A stretch of DNA of 64,000 nucleotides from Rhodoplanes tepidamans (GCF_030813915.1 NZ_JAUSUJ010000006.1:1-64000); one strand, 5' to 3'. Positions 28,166 to 36,169 are shown, counted from the first letter of the stretch. Numbers and translations are program-made. The notes: generated by a model from the sequence alone, not told the origin.

Positions 28166-28591
28166 TCACGCCTTCGCGTGGCGGCCGCGCGGATCCGTGC
28201 CGCCGCGGCCGGTGAGCAGGGCCAATACGCCGTTGACCACGCTGTCGCCGCGCAACGGCTGCTCGATCAGCGGCACGCCGGCATCCTCCGCCTCGCGGCG
28301 CAGGCGCAGGCTGGGATCGCTCGTGATCAGGATGGCGGGCAGGCGGGCACGCCGGCGCCGCAGGCGGGCTACCAGATCGAGGCCGGCCATGTCGGGAAGC
28401 CGCGCTTCGGTCACCACGCAGGCGAGGTCGGGAAGATCGGGCGCGTCGAGCAGCTCCGCGCCGCGGGCGAAGGTGCGCACCGCGAAGCCCTCGACTCCGA
28501 GCGCGAAGCGCAGCGCGTGCCGCAGGCCCGGGTCGTCGTTGACGACCACGATGGTCGGAAGCGACAGCTCGTTCCGTCCGTTCCGCGTCAT
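28166..28591 (-). CDS. Degenerate single receiver domain, FixT candidate
   Basis: 141 residues from the ATG at 28589-28591. It is a lone receiver fold: TIVVVNDDPGLRHALRFALG at the start keeps the acidic pair (Asp19, Asp20), but the phosphoacceptor Asp is Glu62 in CVVTEARLPDMAGLDL, and the conserved switch Lys is Gln111 in LIEQPL. It should not be phosphorylated normally. No DNA-binding domain follows. It lies downstream of fixLJ on the same strand behind a perfect TTGA-N6-TCAA FixK box. FixT proteins, FixK-induced receiver-like inhibitors of FixL, fit this size, place and control. An inert decayed regulator is the alternative. Confidence 0.75.
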   Translation of the reverse strand: MTRNGRNELSLPTIVVVNDDPGLRHALRFALGVEGFAVRTFARGAELLDAPDLPDLACVVTEARLPDMAGLDLVARLRRRRARLPAILITSDPSLRLRREAEDAGVPLIEQPLRGDSVVNGVLALLTGRGGTDPRGRHAKA

Positions 28592-28787
28592 GGCGCTGCA
28601 CCACGGTGTCGCAGAGTGCAGACGGCAGGTGGCACGACGTGTCTCCGGCCCGCCGTCGCGCGGGGTTGCGCGAACACGATCCCGCGTGCCGCGCCCGCCG
28701 TCCGGCCGCATGTCGGGACGGACCGCCGGTGTGACGGCCGGCCCGTGGCGGCCGTCGACGAGGAAAGCGCAAAGGAGAGGCGACGCT

Positions 28788-28801
28788 TTGACGCCGCTCA
28801 A
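28788..28801 (-). promoter_or_regulatory. FixK/FNR-type box before the FixT candidate
   Basis: TTGA-CGCCGC-TCAA on the plus strand, perfect half-sites with T and A flanks (TTTGA...TCAAA), in the gap between fixJ and the degenerate receiver gene. It is 197 bases upstream of the chosen start, so a leader of roughly 150 bases is expected if it is a class II site. Confidence 0.65.
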
Positions 28802-28867
28802 AATCGCAGCGCTGCGCCGCCGCAGTCCCGCCGGTTCGTCGGGCCGTCGCGTGCCGCGTCGGCGGTC

Positions 28868-29512
28868 TCACCCGGCCAGGTCGTCGGTGCCGACCGGCTG
28901 GTCGGCGAGCTCGGCCAGCATGGTCATCCGCACCAGCTCGGAGAGGCTGACGGCGCGCATCTTGGTCATCACGTTGGCCCGATAGATCTCGACGGTGCGC
29001 GGGCTGATGCCCAGGTCCCAGGCGATCGTCTTGTTCGGCTTGCCGGCGACGAGCCCGTCCAGCACCTCGCGCTCGCGGCGCGACAGCGTGGCGATGCGGC
29101 TGCGCAAGTCGTGCCGCGCCGCCTCGCGCTCGGCCGTACTCTCGGCGGCGGCGAGGGCGGTGCGGACCGAGGCGATCAGCACCTCGTCGTCGAACGGCTT
29201 CTCCAGGAAGTCGACGGCGCCGCTCTTCATCGCCTCGACGGCCATCGGCACGTCGGCATGGCCGGTGATGACGATCACGGGCATCCGCACGTCGAGGGCG
29301 CGCAGGCGCTTCAGGAGGTCGACGCCGCTGACCTCGGGCATCTTCACGTCGGTGACGACGCAGCCCGGGGCGGCCTCCGCCAGCCGCTGGAGAAAGGCGC
29401 CGGCGCTGTCGTAGGTGGCGGTGCGGAAGCCGGCGGCGCGCAGCAGGAAGTCGAGCGACTTGCGCACCGATTCGTCGTCGTCGATGACATGAACGACCGG
29501 GTCAGCCGACAT
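28868..29512 (-). CDS. fixJ: Oxygen-response regulator FixJ
   Basis: 214 residues. Receiver domain with Asp55 in CVVTDVKMPEVSG, the acidic cluster VIDDDESVR and Lys105 in DFLEKPFDDE. The C-terminal LuxR-type helix-turn-helix has TLSRREREVLDGLVAGKPNKTIAWDLGISPRTVEIYRANVMTKM. Phosphorylated by FixL under low oxygen, it activates fixK. The start MSADPVVHV overlaps the fixL end by 11 bases, so the two are translated together. Confidence 0.95.
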   Translation of the reverse strand: MSADPVVHVIDDDESVRKSLDFLLRAAGFRTATYDSAGAFLQRLAEAAPGCVVTDVKMPEVSGVDLLKRLRALDVRMPVIVITGHADVPMAVEAMKSGAVDFLEKPFDDEVLIASVRTALAAAESTAEREAARHDLRSRIATLSRREREVLDGLVAGKPNKTIAWDLGISPRTVEIYRANVMTKMRAVSLSELVRMTMLAELADQPVGTDDLAG

Positions 29513-31037
29513 CGCCGAGATCCTCACCCACCACGGACGGCAGTGTAAACCGGAACGACGCCCCCCCGCCAGGGCAGGGCTCCGCCCAGATGCGGCCGTC
29601 GTGGCCCTCGACGATGGTGCGCGAGATCGAGAGGCCGATGCCCATGCCGTAGGTCTTGGTGGTGGCGAAAGGCTGGAACAGCTGTCCGGCGATCTCGGCG
29701 GCGATGCCGGAGCCGGTGTCGGACACCTCGATCGTCACGTGGCGGTCCGGACCGGGCGAGGTCGCGACCGTCAGGATGCGCTGCGGCGAGGCCTCCATGG
29801 CCTCGATGGCGTTGCGCATCAGGTTGAGCAGCACCTGCTGGATCTGGACCTTGTCGACGAAGACGCGGTCGACCGCCGGATCGAGCAGCAGGCGCACCCG
29901 CACGCCGCTCTCCTTGGCGCCCACCAGCGCCAGCGCGCTGGTCTCCTCGATGAGGGTCTTGAGACTCTCGATCCGCTTCTCGGGCTCGCGGTTGGCGACG
30001 AAGTCGCGCAGGCGCCGGATGATCTGGCCGGCGCGCAGCGACTGCTCGACGGCCGCGTCGATCGCCTCGCGCACCATGGCGAGGTCGTCCTCGCCCGGCA
30101 CGACGAGGAGGCGGCGCGAGCCGGCGAGATAGTTGGCGATCGCCGACAGCGGCTGGTTGAGCTCGTGGGCGAGCGCCGAGGCCATTTCGCCCATGGCGGT
30201 GAGGCGCGACACGTGCAGGAGCTCGGACTGCAGGCGCTGGAGCTGCGCCTCGGTCTCCTGCCGCTCGGTGAGGTCGCGCACGAAGCCGGTGAAGAAGCGG
30301 CGGCCCTCCGACGTCATCTCGCCGACCGAGAGCGCGATCGGGAAGGTGGAGCCGTCCTTGCGCTCGCCCACCACCACCCGGCCGGTGCCGATGATGTGCC
30401 GCTCGCCGGTGCGCATGTAGCGGTCGACATGGTCCTGGTGAGCGTCGCTGTAGGGCTGCGGCATCAGCACCCCGAGGGGGCGCCCGATCACCTCGGCGGC
30501 CCGGTAGCCGAACAGCCGCTCGGCCGCCGGGCTGAACAGCTCGATCCGCCCGGTGGCGTCGGCGATGATGACGGCGTCCGGCACGTTGGAGAGGATCGAC
30601 TGCAGGTGGGCCTCGCGGGCCATCAGGCCGCGGGTGCGGGCCGCCGCCTCGTCGCGGGCGAGGCGCAGCCGCTCGCCGAACACCGCCATGCCGACGCCGA
30701 TCAGCCCGAAGGCCGCGCCGGTGACCAGCGCCGGGCCGGGCGCCCCGAGCGGCGGGCCGAACGGAAACAGGTGAAGGGCCAGCGCCAGAACGGTGGCCAG
30801 GAGCCCGGGGCCGAGCCCGCCGAGGCCGCCCACGATCAGCACCGGCGGCACCATGAAGACGAGGTCGGCCTGCGCGGGGCTGAGTCCGACGACCGCCCGA
30901 TGCAGCACGAAGGCGAGCCCCGGCAGCAGCACGGCGGCAGCGTACCAGAAGGTCCGCTCGACCGCCGGCCGCGCCGGCTCGGCCGACGGCGTTGCCGCGG
31001 CCCGCGCGTCCGACGAACGCAGCTCCACCTCCGCCAT
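29502..31037 (-). CDS. fixL: Heme-based oxygen-sensing kinase FixL
   Basis: 511 residues. Four hydrophobic segments (about 30-120) are followed by a heme PAS domain (140-260). The proximal heme His200 in SDAHQDHVDRY and distal Arg220 in IIGTGRVV are conserved, as is the FixL stretch FFTGFVRDLTERQETEAQLQ. Autophosphorylation His291 lies in MASALAHELNQPL; ATPase motifs are NLMRNAIEAM, DTGSGI and GMGIGLSIS. By my count His200, Arg220 and His291 carry the same numbers as in Bradyrhizobium FixL. Oxygen binding to heme turns the kinase off. Divergent from fixK. Confidence 0.97.
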   Translation of the reverse strand: MAEVELRSSDARAAATPSAEPARPAVERTFWYAAAVLLPGLAFVLHRAVVGLSPAQADLVFMVPPVLIVGGLGGLGPGLLATVLALALHLFPFGPPLGAPGPALVTGAAFGLIGVGMAVFGERLRLARDEAAARTRGLMAREAHLQSILSNVPDAVIIADATGRIELFSPAAERLFGYRAAEVIGRPLGVLMPQPYSDAHQDHVDRYMRTGERHIIGTGRVVVGERKDGSTFPIALSVGEMTSEGRRFFTGFVRDLTERQETEAQLQRLQSELLHVSRLTAMGEMASALAHELNQPLSAIANYLAGSRRLLVVPGEDDLAMVREAIDAAVEQSLRAGQIIRRLRDFVANREPEKRIESLKTLIEETSALALVGAKESGVRVRLLLDPAVDRVFVDKVQIQQVLLNLMRNAIEAMEASPQRILTVATSPGPDRHVTIEVSDTGSGIAAEIAGQLFQPFATTKTYGMGIGLSISRTIVEGHDGRIWAEPCPGGGASFRFTLPSVVGEDLGDVG

Positions 31038-31086
31038 GATCCGCTCTCGCGGCGCGTACCGGAGCCCGGAGCTCCGGGACAGCCCT

Positions 31087-31133
31087 TAGGGACCATACCC
31101 GAATTTCGTTGCCGCGTCCGGGTCCCTACGTTG
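31087..31133 (+). promoter_or_regulatory. Possible FixJ target in the fixL-fixK gap
   Basis: An 8-bp inverted repeat, TAGGGACC (31087-31094) and GGTCCCTA (31121-31128), lies in the 134-base divergent gap. The right arm runs into CTACGTTG (31126-31133), whose complement CAACGTAG keeps six of eight bases of the reported FixJ consensus GTAMGTAG. Position about 40 bases before the fixK start fits a FixJ-activated promoter. The match is partial. Confidence 0.35.
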
Positions 31134-31171
31134 GGTTGGCAGCATCCCGTCCTCGATGCGAGCCCGCGCCC

Positions 31172-31858
31172 ATGTTGATGCAGAACGCGCAGACCCTCAG
31201 CCCCACCCATCCGGCCAAGCCGGTGGACCGGTGGGCCGCGGAGCAGAACGGCGCCGGGACGGCAGGCCTCGACGCGCTCGGCGTCCGCATGGCCTTCGCC
31301 CGCAACGCGGAGATCTTCGGCGAGGGCGAGCCGACCTCCTACGTCTACAAGGTGGTGGCGGGCGCCGCCCGCACCTACAAGGTGCTTGACGACGGCCGAC
31401 GGCAGATCAGCTCGTTCTACCTGCCCGGCGAGGTGTTCGGCCTCGAGGCGACGGAGACCCACCATTGCTCGGCCGAGGCGGTGACCCGATCGGTGCTTCT
31501 GGTGATCAAGCGGAGCGCCCTCGTGTCCCATGCCGAGGCCGAGCATCGGACGGCCCACATGCTCTGGGCCCTGACCGCCCGCGAGCTGCAGCAGGTGCGC
31601 ACCCACATGCTGGTGCTGATCCGCAGCGCCCAGGAGCGGGTCGCCTGCTTCCTCCTGGAAATGGCGGATCGGATGGGTGTGACCGACCAGATCGAGCTGC
31701 CGATGTCGCGCCAGGACATCGCCGATTATCTCGGGCTGACGATCGAGACGATCTCGCGCACCCTGACCCAGCTCGAGGGCACCGGCGCCATCGCGGTGCC
31801 GACCTGCCGGCGCATCCTGCTGCGCGATCGCAAGGCGCTGAAGCGGCTGCATGCCTGA
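31172..31858 (+). CDS. fixK: CRP/FNR-family regulator FixK
   Basis: 228 residues from the ATG at 31172 (31178 also possible). Cyclic-nucleotide-binding beta-roll at about 40-130, long dimer helix about 135-165, then a winged helix with LPMSRQDIADYLGLTIETISRTL. The recognition helix has ETISR (192-196), the ExxSR pattern that reads TTGA half-sites. The N-terminal cysteines that hold the FNR iron-sulfur cluster are absent, so this is the FixK rather than FNR type and depends on FixLJ for control. Two matching TTGA-N6-TCAA boxes lie nearby (28788 and 32518). Confidence 0.92.
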   Translation: MLMQNAQTLSPTHPAKPVDRWAAEQNGAGTAGLDALGVRMAFARNAEIFGEGEPTSYVYKVVAGAARTYKVLDDGRRQISSFYLPGEVFGLEATETHHCSAEAVTRSVLLVIKRSALVSHAEAEHRTAHMLWALTARELQQVRTHMLVLIRSAQERVACFLLEMADRMGVTDQIELPMSRQDIADYLGLTIETISRTLTQLEGTGAIAVPTCRRILLRDRKALKRLHA

Positions 31859-31860
31859 CC

Positions 31861-31881
31861 GCCCTCGGCGGGACCGAGGGC
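31861..31881 (+). terminator. Hairpin after fixK
   Basis: 8-bp stem GCCCTCGG/CCGAGGGC with a 5-base loop, two bases after the fixK stop. No U-run follows, so termination would be weak and phasin read-through is possible. Confidence 0.4.
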
Positions 31882-31923
31882 CGTTCGCGAAGACCCCAGT
31901 CTCGAACATGCGAGGAGGTTGCC

Positions 31924-32379
31924 ATGCCAGCAGTGCCCCCGCCCGGATCGTCCGCCCGCCAGCACACCGGGCTGCCGCCGATCGAATTCCCCTCCGGCTT
32001 CCAGTTCGTCGCGGCCGACGGCCTCGCGCAGATGAAGGAGCGCTGCGAGACGATCGCCGAGACCACCGAGGCGACCGAGGCGGTGCTCGAGCAGAGCTAC
32101 GCGACCGCCGTGCAGGGCAGCGCCGAGTTCGGCCTCAAGATGATCGCGGCGATGCAGGCCAACATCAATGCCGGCTTCGACTTCGCCGCCGCCATGGCGG
32201 AGGCGCGGTCGCTGCCCGACGTGATCGAGCTGTCGAGCCGCTTCGCCGCGCGCCAGATCGAGACCGCGGTGGCGCAGGGCAAGGATCTCTGGTCGGCCGG
32301 CCAGAAGCTGATGAGCGAGACGGCGCGGCCGCTCGCCACCGGCTTCTCGGCCGGCGTCGATCGGGCCGGCTCGACCTGA
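31924..32379 (+). CDS. Phasin family protein
   Basis: 151 residues, no membrane segment, rich in Ala and helix formers. The phasin pattern is seen in FQFVAADGLAQMKERCETIAETTEATEAVLEQSYATAVQGSAEFGLKMI followed by NINAGFDFAAAMAEARSLPDVIELSSRFAARQ. Phasins coat polyhydroxyalkanoate granules. The start has a GAGGAGG ribosome site. Placed 65 bases after fixK, which suggests that granule protein synthesis is linked to low oxygen; the window also encodes a PhaC-like protein and PHB depolymerase. Confidence 0.85.
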   Translation: MPAVPPPGSSARQHTGLPPIEFPSGFQFVAADGLAQMKERCETIAETTEATEAVLEQSYATAVQGSAEFGLKMIAAMQANINAGFDFAAAMAEARSLPDVIELSSRFAARQIETAVAQGKDLWSAGQKLMSETARPLATGFSAGVDRAGST

Positions 32380-32449
32380 TCACGACGGCGCACCGAACCG
32401 GCACACCGATCGGCCGCGCGTAGGCAGCCTTGTACCGACGACCGTGCGC

Positions 32450-32474
32450 GGCCGACCTGCGCGGCCTTCTTTAT
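32450..32474 (+). terminator. Terminator after the phasin gene
   Basis: GGCCG/CGGCC stem (32450-32454 with 32462-32466) followed by TTCTTTAT. An overlapping 9-bp inverted pair CGGCCGCGC (32411) and GCGCGGCCG (32446) can form an alternative longer stem. Confidence 0.5.
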
Positions 32475-32517
32475 CCTCGTGATCAGCTGCCGTTCCAACG
32501 CGCCGGAACCGCCGGAA

Positions 32518-32558
32518 TTGACCGCCGTCAACACCACCGGACCGCGCCGGCCTATCCT
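32518..32558 (+). promoter_or_regulatory. FixK box and -10 element before hsp20
   Basis: TTGA-CCGCCG-TCAA at 32518-32531 is a perfect FixK/FNR-type palindrome. A -10-like TATCCT lies at 32553-32558, which puts the box centre near -41 from the expected start, the class II activator position. hsp20 begins at 32628. Confidence 0.75.
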
Positions 32559-32627
32559 GTCGTCGTAACCCCGCCGATGCAGGGCGGGGCCGGAAAGGAG
32601 ACCACCGAAAGCCGAAAGGAGACCGTC

Positions 32628-33179
32628 ATGGCCGAGGCCGAGAAAGTCGTCGCGACCGCTGCGACACCGCCCGCCGAGACGAAACCCGCCACCCGCGCGA
32701 TGCGCGAGTGGGAGCCCTTCGAGACGCTGCGGCGCCAGATGGACCGCCTGTTCGAGGACGTCGGACGCGGCTTCGGGCTCGCACCGTTCGGCAGCAGCTT
32801 CTTCGCCATGCGTCCGTCGCTGCTCGCCGACGAGGCGGCCGCCCGCCGGCCCGCCGTGGATCTGGTCGAGACCGAGAAGACCTACGAGATCACGGCCGAG
32901 CTGCCCGGCATCGCGCCGGAGGCCGTCGAGGTGAAGCTCGCCGACGGCATCCTCACCATCAAGGGCGAGAAGAAGGAGGAGCGCGAGGAGACCCGCGAGG
33001 GCCGGCACGTCGCCGAGCGCCGCTTCGGCTCGTTCCAGCGCGCCTTCCAGCTCCCCGACGGCATCGAGGAGGACGCCATCGCGGCGACCTTCGCGAACGG
33101 CGTGCTGACCGTCACGCTGCCCAAGGCCGCGGAACCCGCGAAGGCCGCCAAGACGATCGCGGTGACGGCCAAGGAATGA
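32628..33179 (+). CDS. Small heat-shock protein Hsp20
   Basis: 183 residues. The alpha-crystallin domain spans about 75-165: PAVDLVETEKTYEITAELPGI, VEVKLADGILTIKGEKKEE, FGSFQRAFQLPDGIEEDAI and ANGVLTVTLPK. N-terminal region has the PFETLRRQMDRLFEDVGRGFG helix seen in class A bacterial sHsps. Holds unfolded proteins as an ATP-independent chaperone. AAAGGAG precedes the start. Its promoter has a FixK box, so it should be induced by low oxygen rather than only by heat; usp, nicotinamidase and phosphoribosyltransferase genes follow on the same strand. Confidence 0.93.
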   Translation: MAEAEKVVATAATPPAETKPATRAMREWEPFETLRRQMDRLFEDVGRGFGLAPFGSSFFAMRPSLLADEAAARRPAVDLVETEKTYEITAELPGIAPEAVEVKLADGILTIKGEKKEEREETREGRHVAERRFGSFQRAFQLPDGIEEDAIAATFANGVLTVTLPKAAEPAKAAKTIAVTAKE

Positions 33180-33185
33180 GCCCCG

Positions 33186-33205
33186 CCGGCGCGCTCGCGC
33201 GCCGG
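33186..33205 (+). terminator. GC hairpin between hsp20 and usp
   Basis: Perfect 8-bp stem CCGGCGCG/CGCGCCGG with loop CTCG, seven bases after the hsp20 stop. No U-run. May reduce expression of the downstream genes or stabilise hsp20 mRNA. Confidence 0.4.
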
Positions 33206-33311
33206 GACGCAGGCAGGGCCGAGGCGCCGGCCGGCCGTCGGTGGCGGCCGCCGGCGCGGGGAGGCGGGACGCCGGGTCGCCGAAGAAGTCCAACGAGGCG
33301 AGGAGCGAGCC

Positions 33312-34136
33312 ATGTCCTATGCGACCGTGATGGTTCATGTCGGCATCGACGAGGCCTCGGACGCCCGCGTGCGTCTGGCGAGCGGCCTCGGCGAACGTTT
33401 CCATGCGACGCTGGTCGGGGTCACCGGCTGGGGGCCGCGTCCGCCCTTCGCGGCGGAAGGCCTGGTGGTCGACTTCGGCCCGTCGGACGCCGAGCGGGAG
33501 GCGATGACCGAGGAGCTCGGCCGGCTCGGCGCGCACTTCCGTGAGATCGTCGGCCCGGGCAACCGGCCGGTCGAATGGCGCGCCACCCTCGACTTCCCGC
33601 TCGAGGTGGTGGCTCATGCGGCGCGGGCCGCCGACCTGATCGTGATCGGCGGCGGCCCGCAGCCCGACGACGTGTTCCGGTCTCTCGATCCGGGCAGCGT
33701 CATCCTGCGGGCCGGACGTCCCGTCGTGCTGGTGCCCGACAGCATCGACTCGCTGGTGCCGAGCAAGATTCTCATTGCCTGGAAGGACACGCGCGAGGCG
33801 CGGCGGGCCCTCGTCGACGCCCTGCCGTTCCTGCACGAGGCCGACAAGGTGATGGTGGCCGAGGTCTGCCCGGAAGGCGGCGAGGCCGCCGCCCGCCAGG
33901 ATCTCGACGACGTGACGCGGCATCTCGCCCGCCACCGGATCGCCGTCGCCGCCGCCATCACGGTGCACGGCAGCGGCACCGCGACGGACGAGATCATCCG
34001 CATCGCCCGCGAGGAGCGCGTCGACCTGATCGTCGCCGGCGGCTACGGCCACAGCCGGCTCGGTGAATGGATGTTCGGCGGCGTGACGCGCGGACTGCTC
34101 GGCCACAGCCCGGCCTGTTGCCTGCTGTCGCATTGA
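33312..34136 (+). CDS. Tandem-domain universal stress protein
   Basis: 274 residues with two UspA domains (about 1-140 and 150-274). The second holds the ATP-binding glycine motif GGYGHSRLGEWMFGGVT, so that half should bind ATP; the first lacks it. Domain two begins with KILIAWKDTREARRAL. Tandem Usp proteins are often FixK/FNR regulated in this order and occur beside Hsp20. A GAGGAGCGAG ribosome site precedes the start. The 132-base gap to hsp20 has a hairpin, but no separate FixK box. Confidence 0.9.
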   Translation: MSYATVMVHVGIDEASDARVRLASGLGERFHATLVGVTGWGPRPPFAAEGLVVDFGPSDAEREAMTEELGRLGAHFREIVGPGNRPVEWRATLDFPLEVVAHAARAADLIVIGGGPQPDDVFRSLDPGSVILRAGRPVVLVPDSIDSLVPSKILIAWKDTREARRALVDALPFLHEADKVMVAEVCPEGGEAAARQDLDDVTRHLARHRIAVAAAITVHGSGTATDEIIRIAREERVDLIVAGGYGHSRLGEWMFGGVTRGLLGHSPACCLLSH

Positions 34137-34193
34137 TTCACGCGGCGCACCGGCGCATCGTCCGCGCGACGATGCCCGGTGCGGAGAGGCGAG

Positions 34194-34820
34194 ATGGGTT
34201 CGGGTCCGGCGATCGACGATCGCGACGTCCTCCTTGTGGTGGACGTCCAGAACGACTTCTGTCCCGGCGGCGCGCTGCCGGTTCACGACGGCGACGCGGT
34301 GGTGCCGGTGGTCGTCCGGCTGGCCGAGCGGTTCCGCCACGTGGTGCTGACCCAGGACTGGCACCCGTCGGCCCACCACTCCTTCGCGTCGGTGCACGGA
34401 AAGGCGCCGTACGATCAGGTGACGCTGTCCTACGGACCGCAGATCCTGTGGCCGGACCACTGCGTGCAGGAGACCGGCGGCGCCGCGTTCCACCGCGACC
34501 TGAGCATCCCGCACGCGGCGCTGGTGCTGCGGAAGGGCTTCCGCCGCGAGATCGATTCGTACTCGGCGTTCTTCGAGAACGACCGGACGACGCCGACCGG
34601 GCTGGCCGGCTATCTGCGCGAGCGCGGCTTCGCGCGGGTCGTCGTGGTCGGCCTCGCCTTCGACTTCTGTGTCCGCTTCTCGGCCGAGGACGCCCGCCGG
34701 CTCGGCTTCGACGTGACCGTGGTGGAGGACGGCTGCCGCGGCATCGACGTCGGCGGCTCGGTGGCGGCGACCCGCCGCGAGCTCGCCGAGCAGGGCGTTC
34801 GTCTACTCGACACGTGGTGA
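34194..34820 (+). CDS. pncA: Nicotinamidase
   Basis: 208 residues from the ATG with GGAGAGGCGAG upstream. Isochorismatase-fold nicotinamidase: Asp17 in LLVVDVQNDFCPGGALPV, metal site in TQDWHPSAHHSF, Lys in VLRKGFRREIDSYSAF, and nucleophile Cys in VVVGLAFDFCVRFSAEDA. Hydrolyses nicotinamide to nicotinate for NAD salvage. The variant FDFC in place of the usual TDYC is mild. In a gene string with usp and a phosphoribosyltransferase, NAD recycling during anaerobic stress is a sensible role, though inferred. Confidence 0.9.
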   Translation: MGSGPAIDDRDVLLVVDVQNDFCPGGALPVHDGDAVVPVVVRLAERFRHVVLTQDWHPSAHHSFASVHGKAPYDQVTLSYGPQILWPDHCVQETGGAAFHRDLSIPHAALVLRKGFRREIDSYSAFFENDRTTPTGLAGYLRERGFARVVVVGLAFDFCVRFSAEDARRLGFDVTVVEDGCRGIDVGGSVAATRRELAEQGVRLLDTW

Positions 34821-34889
34821 CGGGCGGGTGACCGCAGACGAGGCGTCGAGATCGTCGGAACGAGGAGCAGCCGAGCGCGGGAGGATCGC

Positions 34890-35531
34890 ATGTTCACCGA
34901 TCGTCGCGACGCCGGACGCCGCCTCGCCGCCGCCCTGCGCGACCTGAAGAACGAGTCCCCGGTGGTGCTGGCGCTGCCGCGCGGCGGCGTGCCGGTCGCG
35001 GCCGAGATCGCGATCGCCCTCGGCGCGCCGCTCGACCTCGTCGTCGCCCGCAAGATCGGCCTGCCCGAGCAGCCCGAGCTCGCCATGGGAGCGGTCGTCG
35101 AGGGCGATCCGCCGATCGTGCTGCGCAACGAGGACGTGATCCGGTCCGCCGGGATCGATTCGACGACCTTCAACGCCGCCTGCGCCGCCGAGCGGGCCGA
35201 GATCGCCCGGCGGCGCGCCCGCTATCTCGGCGGGCGGCCCCGGATCGAGATCGCCGGACGCACCGCGATCCTGGTCGACGACGGGCTGGCGACCGGTGCC
35301 ACCGCCCGGGCGGCGCTGCGCGCGGTGCGGCGCCGGCGACCGGCCCGGCTGGTGCTCGCGGTGCCGGTGGGGGCCCCGGAGACGATCACCGCCATGCGGG
35401 ACGAGGCCGACGCCATCGTGTGCCTCGAAGAGCCCGAATGGATGCCGGCGATCGGCGCCTTCTACCGGGACTTCGACCAGGTCGCCGATGCCGAGGTGAT
35501 CGCGGCCCTCGCCCGCGTGCCGGCCGCCTGA
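34890..35531 (+). CDS. Phosphoribosyltransferase family protein
   Basis: 213 residues. Type I PRTase signature AILVDDGLATGATARAALRAV binds PRPP; the N-terminal VLALPRGGVPVAAEIAIALGAPLDLVVARKIG is typical of the stand-alone PRTases often found beside Usp genes. The C-terminal FYRDFDQVADAEV is also common. The base substrate is unknown. GGGAGGAT lies before the start. Gap of 69 bases after pncA, so probably one transcript. Confidence 0.88.
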   Translation: MFTDRRDAGRRLAAALRDLKNESPVVLALPRGGVPVAAEIAIALGAPLDLVVARKIGLPEQPELAMGAVVEGDPPIVLRNEDVIRSAGIDSTTFNAACAAERAEIARRRARYLGGRPRIEIAGRTAILVDDGLATGATARAALRAVRRRRPARLVLAVPVGAPETITAMRDEADAIVCLEEPEWMPAIGAFYRDFDQVADAEVIAALARVPAA

Positions 35532-35552
35532 GCCCGTCGGCAGCCCCGCCGG

Positions 35553-36149
35553 CTAACCGGCCGGCGCCGGCCAGACCCGCAACGCCACGTCGGCGACGGT
35601 ATGAAGGTCCTCGCGCGTCGCGCCGCCGGCGGCGTGCACCGACATGCCCTCCAGCACGGTGGCGAAGAAGCAGGCCAGGTCGGCCGCATCGACGTCGGCC
35701 GGCAACTCGCCGGCATTCTTGGCGGCGAGCAGACGCTCGCACACCATGCGCTCGCCCTCGCGGCGCCGCGCGATCAGCTCCTGGTGGACGTCCTGGGCCA
35801 TGTCGCTGCAGGCGACGGTGCCGCGCACCAGAAGGCAGCCGGGCGGATTGCAGGCGTCGGTCATGAAGTCGGCCGTGCCGTGCAGGAGCCGCTCGATCAT
35901 GCCGCGGGCCGTCGGCGCCGCGAGCGCCTCGTCCCAGAACTTCGTGCGGACCGTGATGTAGCGCTCCAGGACCTTGCGGAACAGGCCTTCCTTGTTGCCG
36001 AAGGCGGCATAGAGACTCGGCGGGGCGATGCCCATCGCCTGGGTCAGCTCGGCGATCGAGGCGCCCTCGTAACCGCGCCGCCAGAACACCTGCAGGGCCC
36101 GATCGAGGGCTTCGTCCATGTCGAATGCACGCGGGCGTCCCAGGGCCAA
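35553..36149 (-). CDS. TetR-family repressor of the RND pump
   Basis: 198 residues. N-terminal helix-turn-helix in ALQVFWRRGYEGASIAELTQAMGIAPPSLYAAFGNKEGLF, followed by a ligand-binding helical domain with TDACNPPGCLLVRG, the form seen in the subgroup with a TetR_C domain near efflux or oxidative-stress genes. It diverges from an RND pump operon; two 19-bp operator copies in the 105-base gap suggest it represses itself and the pump. Inducer unknown. Confidence 0.92.
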   Translation of the reverse strand: MALGRPRAFDMDEALDRALQVFWRRGYEGASIAELTQAMGIAPPSLYAAFGNKEGLFRKVLERYITVRTKFWDEALAAPTARGMIERLLHGTADFMTDACNPPGCLLVRGTVACSDMAQDVHQELIARRREGERMVCERLLAAKNAGELPADVDAADLACFFATVLEGMSVHAAGGATREDLHTVADVALRVWPAPAG

Positions 36150-36169
36150 GGCAGCACACCTTCTTGTTT

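Noticed and set aside
34133-34150. FixK-like half site TTGATTCACG before the nicotinamidase gene
   Set aside because: Only one half-site is present; the second (TCAA) is missing at the required distance.
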